From positions 1-64,000 of the forward strand of contig NZ_FNFZ01000005.1 in assembly GCF_900101015.1 (NCBI RefSeq): a stretch of 64,000 bases of DNA, written 5' to 3'. The DNA is from Sarcina sp. DSM 11001. GTDB lineage: Bacteria; Bacillota; Clostridia; Lachnospirales; Lachnospiraceae. The position numbers and the translations under genes are program-made. Shown here in pieces: positions 16,923 to 24,852 of this stretch. Within the stretch, counting starts at the first letter, position 1. Each line of letters begins with the position of its first letter. Below the pieces are notes generated by a model. It saw only the letters and a list, made by a program, of their open reading frames with translations. It did not search any database and was not told the origin of the DNA.

Positions 16923-18305
16923 TCAGTTCAGTGCTTCGCGCAGAGCCTCAAGATTTTTATTCATCAGGGACAGACAGGTCTCTCCGGAAGCCATTTCATC
17001 CCTTGTCACGTTGTGGCAGGAATGAAGCTGCAGGGTCCTGACCCTGGTCTGCCCGCCGGTCTGCGGGCTGTTTTGCGGGCTGTTTTGCAGGCTGCCCTGA
17101 GGATCCATTTCTTCCGCTGCCGCAGGGGCTGTGTCTCCCTGATCCGGGATTTTGCCGGACGTTTTCTCTTCCTTCCGAAGCTTTTTCTCCGCGGCCTCAC
17201 TGACAGCCGAAGCTATATTTCCGTTGGAAAACTCGATCTTAAAGACTACCGGCAGTTTTTCTTCTACTGCCTTATCGATCAGAAACGCTATGGTCGCGGC
17301 GCTCGGCTCCGATTCGGCGGAGCAGCCGGAAAAAGCCGCATAACAGGTCAGGTCCAGTTCCCGGGCCAGATACAGAAAAGGAAACCTGTCCCCGAAAAGG
17401 ATCGTCCGGCGGGCGGCAGAATCAGCCATTTGGCGATACTCCCGGTCCAGCTGTTCAAATGCTGATCTGTATGTGTCTCCGTTTCTGCGATATGCCTCTT
17501 CATGGGAAGGGTCTGTCCCGCAGATAATATCTGTCAGTTTTTCGATCAGGATGACGCAGTTTTCCGGAGAGGTCCAGACGTGTTCATCGGGTTCCTCTTC
17601 GAAGTGGTTATGGCCATGGTCTTCCGCATGATCGTCGGATTCGCCATCGTGGTCATCATGATCGTGGTCGTCCGCATGGTCGTCGGATTCGCCAGCGTGG
17701 TCATCATGATCGTGGTCGTCCGCATGGTCGTCGGATTCGCCGGCGTGGTCGTGGTCCCCTTTTTCTGCCATCATTCCTTCCAGATGCACTTCCGAGCTGG
17801 TTTCTACAAGATCCAGAAGCCGGACTGAACGGGGGCCTTCATCGCCCAGAGAAGACAGTATATTTTCAACCCAGACGTCGTTTTCGCCTCCGGTATAAAT
17901 AAACAGATCGCTGTTCTGGATCATTTTGATGTCCTGCGGAGTCGGTTCATAAGAATGTATCTCTTCGCCGGGTTTCAGGAGCATATATACATCCGCATAA
18001 TCCCCCACAATCTGTCTCGCAAAATCATATTGGGGAAAAATCGTGGCAACGATCTGCATGCGGTTCCCAGGCTGCTCCTCAATGCGGTTTTCTTCTGCCC
18101 TGGCCGCCCCTGCTGAACCGACAGGTCTCGCAGAAGTTCCCTGATTCCCGGCTCCTGTGCTCTCCTGCCCGGAGCACCCGGAGAAAAGCAGGATCGGGAG
18201 CAGAAGGAGCACCGGCAGTATCGGTAACGCCGGTGGTATCGGTGGTATCGGCAGAAAAAATGCGGATCGGGGTCTTCTTCCCGTAATTAGTTTTATTATT
18301 TTCAT
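16923..18305 (-). CDS. znuA: Metal (zinc-type) ABC transporter substrate-binding lipoprotein
   Basis: The 460-residue protein (ATG start MKIIK; an upstream GTG is less likely) has a signal peptide with lipobox LFSGC and then a cluster A-I binding protein. Likely metal ligands are His in EIHSYEPTP, His in DEHVWTSPEN and Glu/Asp residues in the C-terminal lobe. Between the first two lies a His/Asp-rich loop of three 16-residue repeats (DDHAGESDDHADDHDH type), the hallmark of zinc-binding ZnuA. A Gln/Asn/Lys-rich insert near residues 385-430 (before RVRTLQLHSCHN) is a further expansion. It should capture Zn2+ outside the cell and pass it to ZnuBC. Confidence 0.92.
   Translation of the reverse strand: MKIIKLITGRRPRSAFFLPIPPIPPALPILPVLLLLPILLFSGCSGQESTGAGNQGTSARPVGSAGAARAEENRIEEQPGNRMQIVATIFPQYDFARQIVGDYADVYMLLKPGEEIHSYEPTPQDIKMIQNSDLFIYTGGENDVWVENILSSLGDEGPRSVRLLDLVETSSEVHLEGMMAEKGDHDHAGESDDHADDHDHDDHAGESDDHADDHDHDDHDGESDDHAEDHGHNHFEEEPDEHVWTSPENCVILIEKLTDIICGTDPSHEEAYRRNGDTYRSAFEQLDREYRQMADSAARRTILFGDRFPFLYLARELDLTCYAAFSGCSAESEPSAATIAFLIDKAVEEKLPVVFKIEFSNGNIASAVSEAAEKKLRKEEKTSGKIPDQGDTAPAAAEEMDPQGSLQNSPQNSPQTGGQTRVRTLQLHSCHNVTRDEMASGETCLSLMNKNLEALREALN
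17606..17757 (-). repeat. 48-bp in-frame repeat encoding the ZnuA His-rich loop
   Basis: Three nearly identical units of 48 bp, recognisable by CATGGTCGTCGGATTCGCC, encode DDHADDHDHDDHAGES-like peptides. The copies differ at very few bases, so the expansion looks recent. Confidence 0.88.
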
Positions 18306-18360
18306 CTCATCAGTTTTCCCTATGCTGGCTGAATCCACCAGTCTGCGGATTTTTATTTCC

Positions 18361-18407
18361 CGGAATTTTCAAGAATGTCTCAGAATTTTCAAGAATGTCT
18401 CAGAATA
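18361..18407. repeat. 20-bp tandem repeat upstream of znuA
   Basis: CAGAATTTTCAAGAATGTCT occurs twice in exact tandem (18361-18400, first base differing) with a partial third copy. It lies in the 188-bp spacer between the regulator gene and znuA. A second short repeat (TACCTGCATTA-like, about 11 bp) follows it at 18430-18460. Confidence 0.85.
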
Positions 18408-18493
18408 AGATATATTCCATGACTTGTCTGCAGTACCTGCATTATCTGCATTACCTTCGTTTTCTGTATGGCGTACTGCGGCTAAAGACCGGA

Positions 18494-18928
18494 TCAGAAG
18501 CCCTTCTCCTGGTCTGCTCTGCAGTCTCCGCACACGCCGTACAAAACTGTCTGGGCACTGTCCATTCTGAATCCGCTGCGTTCTTCCAGAAGGCGGGTCA
18601 TGTCCTGGATCTCGCTCTGGTCTATGTGAAGGATCTTTCCGCACTTACCGCATTTACAGTGGATGAAGCGGGCGCAGCCCTGGCGGGCACCGATGTATTC
18701 AAAGCAGGCCGCACTGCTGCTCTCCACAACATATTTTCGCATCTGGCCTTCGCTCACAAGCTGTTCGAGCTGGCGGTAAATCGTGGCAACTCCCATGGAG
18801 CTGCCGGTCTGGCGGAAGTGGTCATGGATTTCGCTGACTGTCACATGCTCGCCTTCCCTGCTCCGGAGATAGGCCAGAAGTGCTTCTCTGTTTTTTGTCC
18901 TGTAATGCGTCACTGCCTTTACAGCCAT
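18494..18928 (-). CDS. zur: Fur-family metalloregulator, probably zinc-responsive
   Basis: The 144-residue protein has a winged-helix N-terminal domain (VTVSEIHDHFRQTG, then MGVATIYRQLEQLVSEG, the recognition helix) and a C-terminal dimerisation domain. The structural zinc site is built from CGKC and CGDC pairs. Fur, Zur and PerR cannot be separated with certainty by eye. Zinc is inferred because the gene precedes znuA, znuC and znuB on the same strand. Its promoter carries a perfect Fur-type palindrome over the start of transcription, implying autoregulation and control of the transporter genes. Confidence 0.88.
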   Translation of the reverse strand: MAVKAVTHYRTKNREALLAYLRSREGEHVTVSEIHDHFRQTGSSMGVATIYRQLEQLVSEGQMRKYVVESSSAACFEYIGARQGCARFIHCKCGKCGKILHIDQSEIQDMTRLLEERSGFRMDSAQTVLYGVCGDCRADQEKGF

Positions 18929-18963
18929 TTTATTTCTCCAATTTCATTAAAAATCGTCATTTT

Positions 18964-18982
18964 GAAAATGATTATCATTTTC
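18964..18982. promoter_or_regulatory. Fur/Zur box (perfect 9-1-9 palindrome)
   Basis: GAAAATGATTATCATTTTC is a perfect inverted repeat around one central base and agrees with the classic Fur-family consensus GATAATGATAATCATTATC at most positions. It lies at about +4 to +22 relative to the predicted start, so binding would block transcription. Confidence 0.85.
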
Positions 18983-18992
18983 GCACTTGAGC

Positions 18993-19022
18993 ATTATACC
19001 TGTGCCTTCCTGCCGTAGTCAA
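18993..19022 (-). promoter_or_regulatory. Promoter of the zur-znuACB operon
   Basis: On the minus strand TTGACT (19017-19022) is followed after 18 bp by a perfect TATAAT (18993-18998). The Fur-type box lies directly downstream of the -10 element. Confidence 0.8.
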
Positions 19023-19187
19023 GAAGCAAATTATTCAGACAAAAATCTACTGAAGTAAAGGATGACCGGAACTGGAGGATTAGTGCACAAAATAAACCCC
19101 TTTCAGACAGGACACTTATGCGCATGGATGAGATCGAACTCCTGAGTGAATATTAACGTAACAGGAGCAGCTCACAGTCTTACATAC

Positions 19188-19227
19188 AGAAATCCGGGAC
19201 ATGCCAATTAACATGTCCCGGATTTCT
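19188..19227. terminator. Strong hairpin terminator, probably bidirectional
   Basis: A perfect 16-bp stem (19188-19203 with 19212-19227, arm AGAAATCCGGGACATG) with an 8-nt loop CCAATTAA. The T-tract is short on both sides. It lies just beyond the decayed toxin-antitoxin remnant, and the operon of YkuK/DUF2828 reads into it. Confidence 0.75.
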
Positions 19228-19266
19228 TAGCTGATCAAGTTATTGCTCCTGGTCAGGTGTGACTTA

Positions 19267-19341
19267 TAACAGCTTTTTCAGATACTTCGAAGCCGGCGGA
19301 AGGAAACGCAGATTTTTCTCCCTGGTCAGTTTCCTCATGAT
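19267..19341 (-). pseudogene. Truncated RelE/ParE-like toxin fragment
   Basis: An ATG two bases after the antitoxin-like stop codon opens a 24-codon frame (MRKLTREKNLRFLPPASKYLKKLL). The FLPPASKYLKKL stretch is typical of the N-terminus of RelE/ParE-superfamily toxins of about 90-110 residues. The frame ends in a stop after the first helix, so no active toxin is made. Adjacency to the antitoxin-like frame supports the reading, but the fragment is short. Confidence 0.55.
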
Positions 19342-19343
19342 CA

Positions 19344-19555
19344 ATCCTCCGGCCCGAAAACATCATCATAAGTGGAGTATTCTCCTTTTCCCAGTGCTGC
19401 TTCCCTTGCATCTTCAAGCAAAGCTTCAATTGCAGGTCTGATTTTTGCCTGCCTGGTTTTAAACTCATCCAGCAATTTAGTTCCGGAATATCCTTCTGCA
19501 ATTAAATCAGCTAATATCTGTTCAGCAAATTCCCGTCTGACTAACAATCGCCAGT
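19344..19555 (-). pseudogene. RelB-like antitoxin remnant lacking a normal start
   Basis: About 65 residues (from LLVRREFAEQILADL to YDDVFGPED) resemble small antitoxins that pair with RelE/ParE toxins in gut Clostridia: an N-terminal DNA-binding part, a helical middle, and an acidic C-terminus that binds the toxin. The frame has no ATG or ribosome binding site at the expected place. Upstream it runs into sequence that belongs to the 3' end of ykuK. A TTG start at about 19550 is possible. Immediately downstream lies the toxin stub. Confidence 0.55.
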
Positions 19556-19599
19556 CTGACCGGGGACTTGATATGCCGGGAAATCCGGGAGCATTTTCC

Positions 19600-20094
19600 C
19601 TACTTGGAAATCCTGTCGGCGATGGTGCTGGCCACAAAGCTGTCAGGTTTGACGCTGCAGTCATAGCCGCAGGCCCTGATCCAGCCGACCAGCTCGGGGA
19701 TCAGTTCTCTGGTCTTTCCGTTTCTGCTGTTGCCCGCATCCACGTGGATGGCGATCGGGCAGTTGAGATACATCTCTTCGTATTTCTTGTCATTCTCCAT
19801 GATTTCGACCAGGGTCTCGGCAACCTTCAGGCTGTCGTTGGTCTCAGTGTGGAGCTTGGTCCTGACATCCCTGATCAGGGCACGGCGCGTGATCTCATAA
19901 AAGAACATACCGCCGTGGCCCTCGCAGATCACAGCAACGACCGACACTATCTTTGTGTCGTCAAAGTTCTGGGAATCCGTGCCCACGATGATGTGGACAG
20001 GTGCGTCATATTTTGTGTGATCCAGGTAAAAAGTCAGGATTTTGTCGGGAATCTGCTCGATGTGCAGCTTCCCGTAAGTAGGACTCTTGAACAT
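19600..20094 (-). CDS. YkuK/DUF458 family, RNase H-like fold protein
   Basis: The 164-residue protein starts at MFKSPTYGKL, with ribosome binding site GGAGGG. It has the DUF458 features VGTDSQNF near residue 40 and HVDAGNSRNGKTRELIPELVGW near the end. These carry conserved acidic residues consistent with an RNase H-like fold, as proposed for B. subtilis YkuK. Biochemical function is unknown. It follows the DUF2828 gene by about 120 bp on the same strand. A structured spacer lies between them. Its end is abutted by the toxin-antitoxin remnant. Confidence 0.85.
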   Translation of the reverse strand: MFKSPTYGKLHIEQIPDKILTFYLDHTKYDAPVHIIVGTDSQNFDDTKIVSVVAVICEGHGGMFFYEITRRALIRDVRTKLHTETNDSLKVAETLVEIMENDKKYEEMYLNCPIAIHVDAGNSRNGKTRELIPELVGWIRACGYDCSVKPDSFVASTIADRISK

Positions 20095-20213
20095 CTCGTG
20101 CCTCCCTCCTGACTGCCTCACGGCAGCAGGAAGGGCTTATTTCGCTCCCGCCGCCGGAGAAGGGAAGGCTCTTCAGCCTGTCCTCTTTCCACCGGCGGGT
20201 GCGAACTCAGCAC
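20095..20213 (-). other. Structured spacer between the DUF2828 and YkuK genes
   Basis: Read on the minus strand, this 119-nt spacer can form two hairpins: a GC-rich one (CCCGCCGG with CCGGCGGCGGG) and a tighter one (CTGCC GTGA GGCAG) shortly before the ykuK ribosome binding site. It could be a transcription attenuator, an mRNA processing site, or a small RNA. DUF2828 is related to TROVE proteins, which bind Y-type RNAs, so a small RNA is worth testing. That link is speculative. Confidence 0.35.
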
Positions 20214-21698
20214 TTATCCAGCCACCGTGATGGCTTCATATCGTTCAGAATTTATGATTTTTTCCATTGCTTCTACAGGATTCATGCCGACTGTCTGCAT
20301 GATCTGGCGGAAAACGGCAGCAGACTGTCCGCTGGCAAGCTGGACTCCCCTGCGGCTCTTATCCGCGTGGAATATGTCGTGACGGCTGGCTACGTTCCAG
20401 AAAATAAGGTTGGGGATCTGATATCCGTTGATCCGGTACAGTCTCTCCATCTGCTCATAGAAGGTCCAGCTGCGGTCTCCGCAGTAGTCGATCTCCATAT
20501 CAGAAATGACGATCAGAGACTTGGGCATCACATCCTGGGGAACGTGGTTGAGCAGGGCGATTCTGAGCACGTGCTTAAAAGCCGCCTGGAGATTCGTGTT
20601 GTTCTCCCAGTCGCTCATGTTGATGCTGTTGATCTTCTGAGCCAGGGTCTCACCGCGGATCATCTGGATCCGGGATGTGCCGGAAAAGGACATAAACATG
20701 TTGTGGTAAGCGCCGTGGTTGCGCTCGGCGAAGTAGACCGCAAGGCCTACAGAAGATGCCAGAGGTCTGCCGCTCATGGAACCGGACGTGTCGGCAATGA
20801 CGAGGGCATTTGTCCCCGGCTCAACATAATCAGGGAGCTGGCGCCACTGGGCCTCAAGGGCGGGATCTTCGATCACGGCTGCGGAGGAAACTCTGAAGCC
20901 GGGGTAACGGGGCATAACCTTTTCCACGATGTCGTAAGGATACAGTGTATCCGCGTGGATCTTCTCTTCACCGGCGGCCGCTCTGTTGATAAACTGCCCG
21001 TATCGCTCTCCGTCATGTCTGAGGAAAGCCTTGCGGTAGATCATCATAGCCCTGGAAGGGACCTCCGGATAGCGGATCTCATCCCAGTGTCCGGCAGACA
21101 TCAGTGTCTCAATGACTCCGATCTTTCTGCGCAGGGCACGCACGATGCGCTTGAACTCGTAAACGGAGTATCCCAGCTTCTGTGCGGTCAGGATACCAAG
21201 CTTTCTGGTCGCTGCGGAGGAAGCGTCTGCGGTCTTGATCCACTTTGCCAGAAGAGATACGGCATTTCCTGCCTCCAGATTCCGACGATCCTCCTCAAAC
21301 TGCGCCTTCATGGCCTCCCACATTTCACTTTCCAGCCGGGTTCCGACCAGGCAGTAGAGGTCATCGTAACGGCCGTATACACCGATCAGATCAAGGTTGG
21401 GACGAAGTGCTTCCGGATGTCTCTGCGCCATGTAGCGGATAATCGTGCGGAAGGTCTGCCGCTCACCCAGGCCGCCCCTGACATCACGGGCATAGAAAGC
21501 GATCTTGGCGGCAAAAAGCGGATCCACCTTGTACGCTTCGGAGAAGAGTCGCTCGATCCTTACGGTTTCCGCGCCGCGGAGAGATCCGATCGTGCCGAAC
21601 AGATCGAGCCTTGCGTCTCCGGTCGTATTCAGGGCGACTGCCCCGTTTTCTGTGCGTGTGAACACGCTGTCATTTCTTGCTGCCTGTGCAAAATTCAT
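20214..21698 (-). CDS. DUF2828 protein (TROVE-related repeat plus vWA domain)
   Basis: The 494-residue protein has an N-terminal helical-repeat region (FYARDVRGGLGERQTFR, then VPSRAMMIYRKAFLRHD) characteristic of DUF2828. A C-terminal von Willebrand A domain has the metal-ion-dependent adhesion site DTSGSMSG near residue 308, a conserved Thr in NNTNLQAAF, and SDMEIDY. The arrangement parallels Ro60/TROVE proteins, which bind misfolded or Y RNAs, but RNA binding by DUF2828 is not established. A ribosome binding site AAGGAGG precedes the ATG. An IS1380-family element ends 42 bp upstream of the start codon and probably separates the gene from its original promoter. Confidence 0.85.
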   Translation of the reverse strand: MNFAQAARNDSVFTRTENGAVALNTTGDARLDLFGTIGSLRGAETVRIERLFSEAYKVDPLFAAKIAFYARDVRGGLGERQTFRTIIRYMAQRHPEALRPNLDLIGVYGRYDDLYCLVGTRLESEMWEAMKAQFEEDRRNLEAGNAVSLLAKWIKTADASSAATRKLGILTAQKLGYSVYEFKRIVRALRRKIGVIETLMSAGHWDEIRYPEVPSRAMMIYRKAFLRHDGERYGQFINRAAAGEEKIHADTLYPYDIVEKVMPRYPGFRVSSAAVIEDPALEAQWRQLPDYVEPGTNALVIADTSGSMSGRPLASSVGLAVYFAERNHGAYHNMFMSFSGTSRIQMIRGETLAQKINSINMSDWENNTNLQAAFKHVLRIALLNHVPQDVMPKSLIVISDMEIDYCGDRSWTFYEQMERLYRINGYQIPNLIFWNVASRHDIFHADKSRRGVQLASGQSAAVFRQIMQTVGMNPVEAMEKIINSERYEAITVAG

Positions 21699-21739
21699 AG
21701 CCTCTCCTCCTTTCTTTTCAGATTTCTTTTTAAAAATTA

Positions 21740-21756
21740 CCTGAATCCGTGAAGTT
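21740..21756 (+). repeat. Left terminal inverted repeat of the IS1380-type element
   Basis: CCTGAATCCGTGAAGTT; its exact complement closes the other end. Preceded by the target duplication AATTA. Confidence 0.95.
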
Positions 21757-21908
21757 CATCATTTTTGATAACCAACTTGCCTATTGCAAGCTGGTTTAAT
21801 AATAAATCGTGCTTACCAATGGTTTCCCAATAGCGAAAACTATATGTAACGCGTTGATCGGGTCAAAAATGGGTACACGAAATAAGGCTCTAAAGAATGA
21901 TTGATCTG

Positions 21909-23291
21909 TCATATGGTGGCTACGGCATATTTCTGGCAGATATCTGCAAATGTGTGCCGCCAGGTATTACTCCTGCCCAGACCCATAATCAATTGGCGGG
22001 CATGGGTCGTTATATGGCTTGCCATCATAATAAGGTTGCCTATAACTGTACGTAACCTGCGTCGCCTGACATCGCGTTTTTGGCGGGGCGTTCTTCCGCC
22101 TATCGTATGCTGGCCGATCATGCGGAGAATATTGTATGCAATCATCCCTAATTCAAGAATGAGGGCATTCGTTGCGAACTTTCCGGAGGGAAGCCGTTCC
22201 AGATCCATGTCGGTCTTCACTTCACTGTGAAACTGCTCGCATTCCCCGTGGGCATGGTACAGTTTGATGATCTCCCTGTCCGGATCGCCCAGGTTGGTCC
22301 ACCAGGTCTCAACTTCTACTTCCGGAACGAGGTTGAACTGCCCATATTTGTCAATGGTACGTTCCGTAATCTCGTATCCGGCGCGAAGTGTGAAATCCCG
22401 GTCGAAGCGCTTGCTGGAAGCTGTCTTCCAATCGCTGCCGATGTATACGGTTTTCCCGTCCCGCGGGCTGCTGATATCCTGGCAGTACTGCTTCGCCATC
22501 TCAAACCAGCCGTCCCTGCTTTCACGGCGGAGATTTCTTTTGATGATGAAGAAACAGCCTGCGTCTATAAGGACGGCAACATTGTCAATGGAATCATTTC
22601 CGGAATCCAGACGTACCAGCAGGGGCTTATCGGTCAGCCTGCGGCATAGTTCTACCGTCTCCTGAAGGAATTCTACAGTGCCGTTCTGGCAATGCTGCTT
22701 TCCTTCGCGGAGCTCGAAATTAATGGCGTATCCTTCCGTACCGATATAGGCCATCATGGGCGCATAACCGTCAAACCCTTTATAGGTTCTTGAAACGCCT
22801 TCCTTTTTGGACTTTGAATTGTCCATGGGGGTTACGTCAATATCCACGGGTATCAGACCGTTGGGAAGGGGTGTCGGCTGTATCCTGTTTGCCAGGAGCA
22901 TATCGACATTCTCTTCCAGGATAGTTTTGCGGAGCGAATCGCCGATATCATCCATACGCTGGCGCAGAGTTTCCTCAGAAGGGATGGAGCGGGTAATGCC
23001 AAGGGCGGCTTTATAAAAGTCCCTGTCATCGTCCATCTCATGTACTGCTTCGAAATAAGGCTTGCCCATACACAGCATGCCCAGGTAGGTCAGGACAATA
23101 TCACCATTCTTGATCTGGTGCTGTGAACGATTGGCTGTGACATCCATCCGATTGAGCTTTTTAATAAAATCGCTTTTACCGAGGATCGCACCGACAACAG
23201 CCAGACCACCGGCAGGAATGATGCGTTCATCAGTGAATTCAACGACAATGTTCTTTTTGGTGTTCAGCGTGATCCGGCGATTATTATTCAT
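21909..23291 (-). CDS. IS1380-family transposase
   Basis: The 460-residue product (start at MNNNRR; GAGG lies 9 nt upstream) has the DDE catalytic core of IS1380 transposases. The first Asp is in PVDIDVTPMD, there is the family block GFDGYAPMMAYIGTEGY with REGKQHCQNGT, a second Asp in LLVRLDSGNDS, and a C-terminal Glu near GECEQFHSEVKTDMD. The final segment is Arg-rich (RQKRDVRRRRLR). No frameshift or stop interrupts it, so the element is probably active. It would move the surrounding 1.7-kb unit by cut-and-paste. Confidence 0.95.
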   Translation of the reverse strand: MNNNRRITLNTKKNIVVEFTDERIIPAGGLAVVGAILGKSDFIKKLNRMDVTANRSQHQIKNGDIVLTYLGMLCMGKPYFEAVHEMDDDRDFYKAALGITRSIPSEETLRQRMDDIGDSLRKTILEENVDMLLANRIQPTPLPNGLIPVDIDVTPMDNSKSKKEGVSRTYKGFDGYAPMMAYIGTEGYAINFELREGKQHCQNGTVEFLQETVELCRRLTDKPLLVRLDSGNDSIDNVAVLIDAGCFFIIKRNLRRESRDGWFEMAKQYCQDISSPRDGKTVYIGSDWKTASSKRFDRDFTLRAGYEITERTIDKYGQFNLVPEVEVETWWTNLGDPDREIIKLYHAHGECEQFHSEVKTDMDLERLPSGKFATNALILELGMIAYNILRMIGQHTIGGRTPRQKRDVRRRRLRTVIGNLIMMASHITTHARQLIMGLGRSNTWRHTFADICQKYAVATI

Positions 23292-23431
23292 GGTAAATGA
23301 CCTCACAGAAAAAGTTTTGATAAGTCTATTTTACCATGCGATACATTCACCTGACAGGTGAATGGCTATCTTAGACAAAAACATACGATAAACACTGTAA
23401 CTATGGGCTTTTACGAGCCTTTGAAAGAATC

Positions 23432-23448
23432 AACTTCACGGATTCAGG
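23432..23448 (-). repeat. Right terminal inverted repeat of the IS1380-type element
   Basis: AACTTCACGGATTCAGG, exact complement of the left end, followed by the target duplication AATTA at 23449-23453. Confidence 0.95.
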
Positions 23449-23475
23449 AATTACTTTTATAAGATTACCTTTATA

Positions 23476-23504
23476 AGAATAAAGCCTCTGTCCGGTGCTG
23501 TCAT
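23476..23504 (-). promoter_or_regulatory. Probable original promoter of the DUF2828 gene, now cut off by the IS
   Basis: On the minus strand ATGACA (23499-23504) and TATTCT (23476-23481) are spaced by 17 bp. The predicted start would lie about 20 bp upstream of the IS end. Without the IS the leader would be about 60 nt, so the element seems to sit inside the leader. Confidence 0.4.
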
Positions 23505-23610
23505 TCAACCATGGGTATAAAGCATACTACTGCTGGTATAAAAAAGCTGGTGTAAAGCATATTAATGATGGAATAAAACAGCGCTGGTATTAAGCAGTAT
23601 CGGACTTCGG

Positions 23611-23650
23611 TAAAAAACCCCGCCGGAAAACTCCGGCGGGGTGGTATTTT
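23611..23650 (-). terminator. Terminator of the lipoprotein gene cluster
   Basis: CCCCGCCGGA and TCCGGCGGGG (23618-23641) form a 10-bp GC stem with loop AAAC. The minus-strand transcript then runs into a T-run (GGGGTTTTTTA). It lies about 260 bp after the lipoprotein gene. Confidence 0.8.
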
Positions 23651-23834
23651 GTGATAATGCTATATGGAAAAAACTGCAAGGCATTGACTGCCCTGATTTT
23701 TGGTACTTCCCGGTATGAAAGACCGGTGGTTTGTGTGACCGGCTTCGGGATGTTCTTGCGGTTCATGAGACCGGTCTCAGGATATTATTCGGTACATGAA
23801 GCCGGCTTCAAGACATTTTTGCAGTTCGTAAATT

Positions 23835-23856
23835 CAAGACTCGCTCGCGAGTCTTG
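23835..23856. repeat. Dispersed palindrome, copy 1
   Basis: CAAGACTCGCTCGCGAGTCTTG forms a near-perfect hairpin. With its flank AATTC and following C it matches, in opposite orientation, a second copy at 29731-29752. Confidence 0.75.
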
Positions 23857-23899
23857 CGTTCTTTGAGCGAACGCCCGGGTTTAACGATTTTTTGACTTT

Positions 23900-24748
23900 T
23901 TACTCCAGAATCGCCATATCTGTGATCAGAGGAAGCCCTTCCTCTGTATCATAAATAACGCCTTCAAGGTCAATGACAGCATCTTCTTCGACATAGGTCA
24001 CTTTGTCATAGATATCTGTCCCTTCTCCGCAAAGGTCAGATTCCACTTTAAACAGATAGACTGTACCATCTTTTTCCGCGCTGAAATAGAGGTCATCTCC
24101 CGGATCCCCGTTCCCGTCGGGGCCGTAGAAGAAGCGCAGGAGGTCGCCGCCCGCATCTTCGGTATCCACGGCTTTCAGGCCTTTGAAGGATACTATATGG
24201 TTTTTATAGGCGGCAAGGTCATCCTTTCCGAGCAGGTCAGACGCATCGTCCACCTCGGGGGCATAACTGCCGTCCGCGATCATGCCGGTTGCATTCACGA
24301 TCCTGACCTCCCCGGCTTCTTCATTTTTATCTCCGCTGACCCTGATCTTCTGTCCGGCCTCAAGAGTGTCGTACTGTTCCTGAGTGATCGGCAGATCACA
24401 GATCAGGTATGCGCCTTCCTCGTCCTGAGCATACAGTGTCACGGCAGACTTCTGCTCATCAAAAGCATTCTTTACCTGAACATAACTCTCGATCGTAACA
24501 GGGCTGCCGGCCTGAGCCGCCGCAAATTCCCCATAGGTCATCAGGGGTGCGAGCTCATTGTACCCGGTGCCCAGCGACTTATCCTGGTTTTCGGCAGAGG
24601 GTTGATCTGTATTACCAGGAGTCTCGTCCTCTTGTGCTGCCTCACCGCCTTTTGCAGGTTCTTTTGAAGCACTGGAACCGCCTCCGCAGCCTGCTATAGC
24701 AGCTGCCAGAGCGAAGGTCAGCATCAATGCCACTACTTTCTTTTTCAT
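23900..24748 (-). CDS. Secreted lipoprotein of a Lachnospiraceae-type OB-fold-like family, copy 1
   Basis: The 282-residue product has a lipobox IAGCGGG and a short linker. A repeated domain plan follows: LMTYGEFAAA, then VTIESYVQVKN...ITLYAQDEEGAYLI, then KIRVSGDKNEEAGEVRIVNA, then a second half with FYGPDGNGDPGDDLYFSAEKDG. The first half resembles a bacterial OB-fold. The second half has acidic residues that could bind a metal. No function is known to me for this family. It is a tandem paralogue of the next gene upstream, about 100 bp apart, and both share the same domain order. Confidence 0.75.
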   Translation of the reverse strand: MKKKVVALMLTFALAAAIAGCGGGSSASKEPAKGGEAAQEDETPGNTDQPSAENQDKSLGTGYNELAPLMTYGEFAAAQAGSPVTIESYVQVKNAFDEQKSAVTLYAQDEEGAYLICDLPITQEQYDTLEAGQKIRVSGDKNEEAGEVRIVNATGMIADGSYAPEVDDASDLLGKDDLAAYKNHIVSFKGLKAVDTEDAGGDLLRFFYGPDGNGDPGDDLYFSAEKDGTVYLFKVESDLCGEGTDIYDKVTYVEEDAVIDLEGVIYDTEEGLPLITDMAILE

Positions 24749-24852
24749 TAAAATGCTCTCCTTTTTTTCATACGATTTTATCTTTTTTTATGCCGCGGTC
24801 CGCGGTTTATGCTATGATCCGCAGCGTGATCAATGGTTCTCTCCGCAGATCT

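Larger units (their letters stand above)
21740..23448 (-). mobile_element. IS1380-family insertion sequence, complete
   Basis: The 1709-bp element is bounded by perfect 17-bp inverted repeats (CCTGAATCCGTGAAGTT at 21740-21756 and its complement at 23432-23448). It contains a single intact transposase gene on the minus strand and is flanked by a 5-bp target duplication AATTA (21735-21739 and 23449-23453). Length, CC-start of the ends and transposase all fit the IS1380 family. The intact duplication suggests a recent insertion. Confidence 0.95.

Noticed and set aside
20199-21752. 517-codon plus-strand frame opposite the DUF2828 gene
   Set aside because: Long, but an antisense artefact of the codon usage of the real gene, which has a ribosome binding site and recognisable domains.
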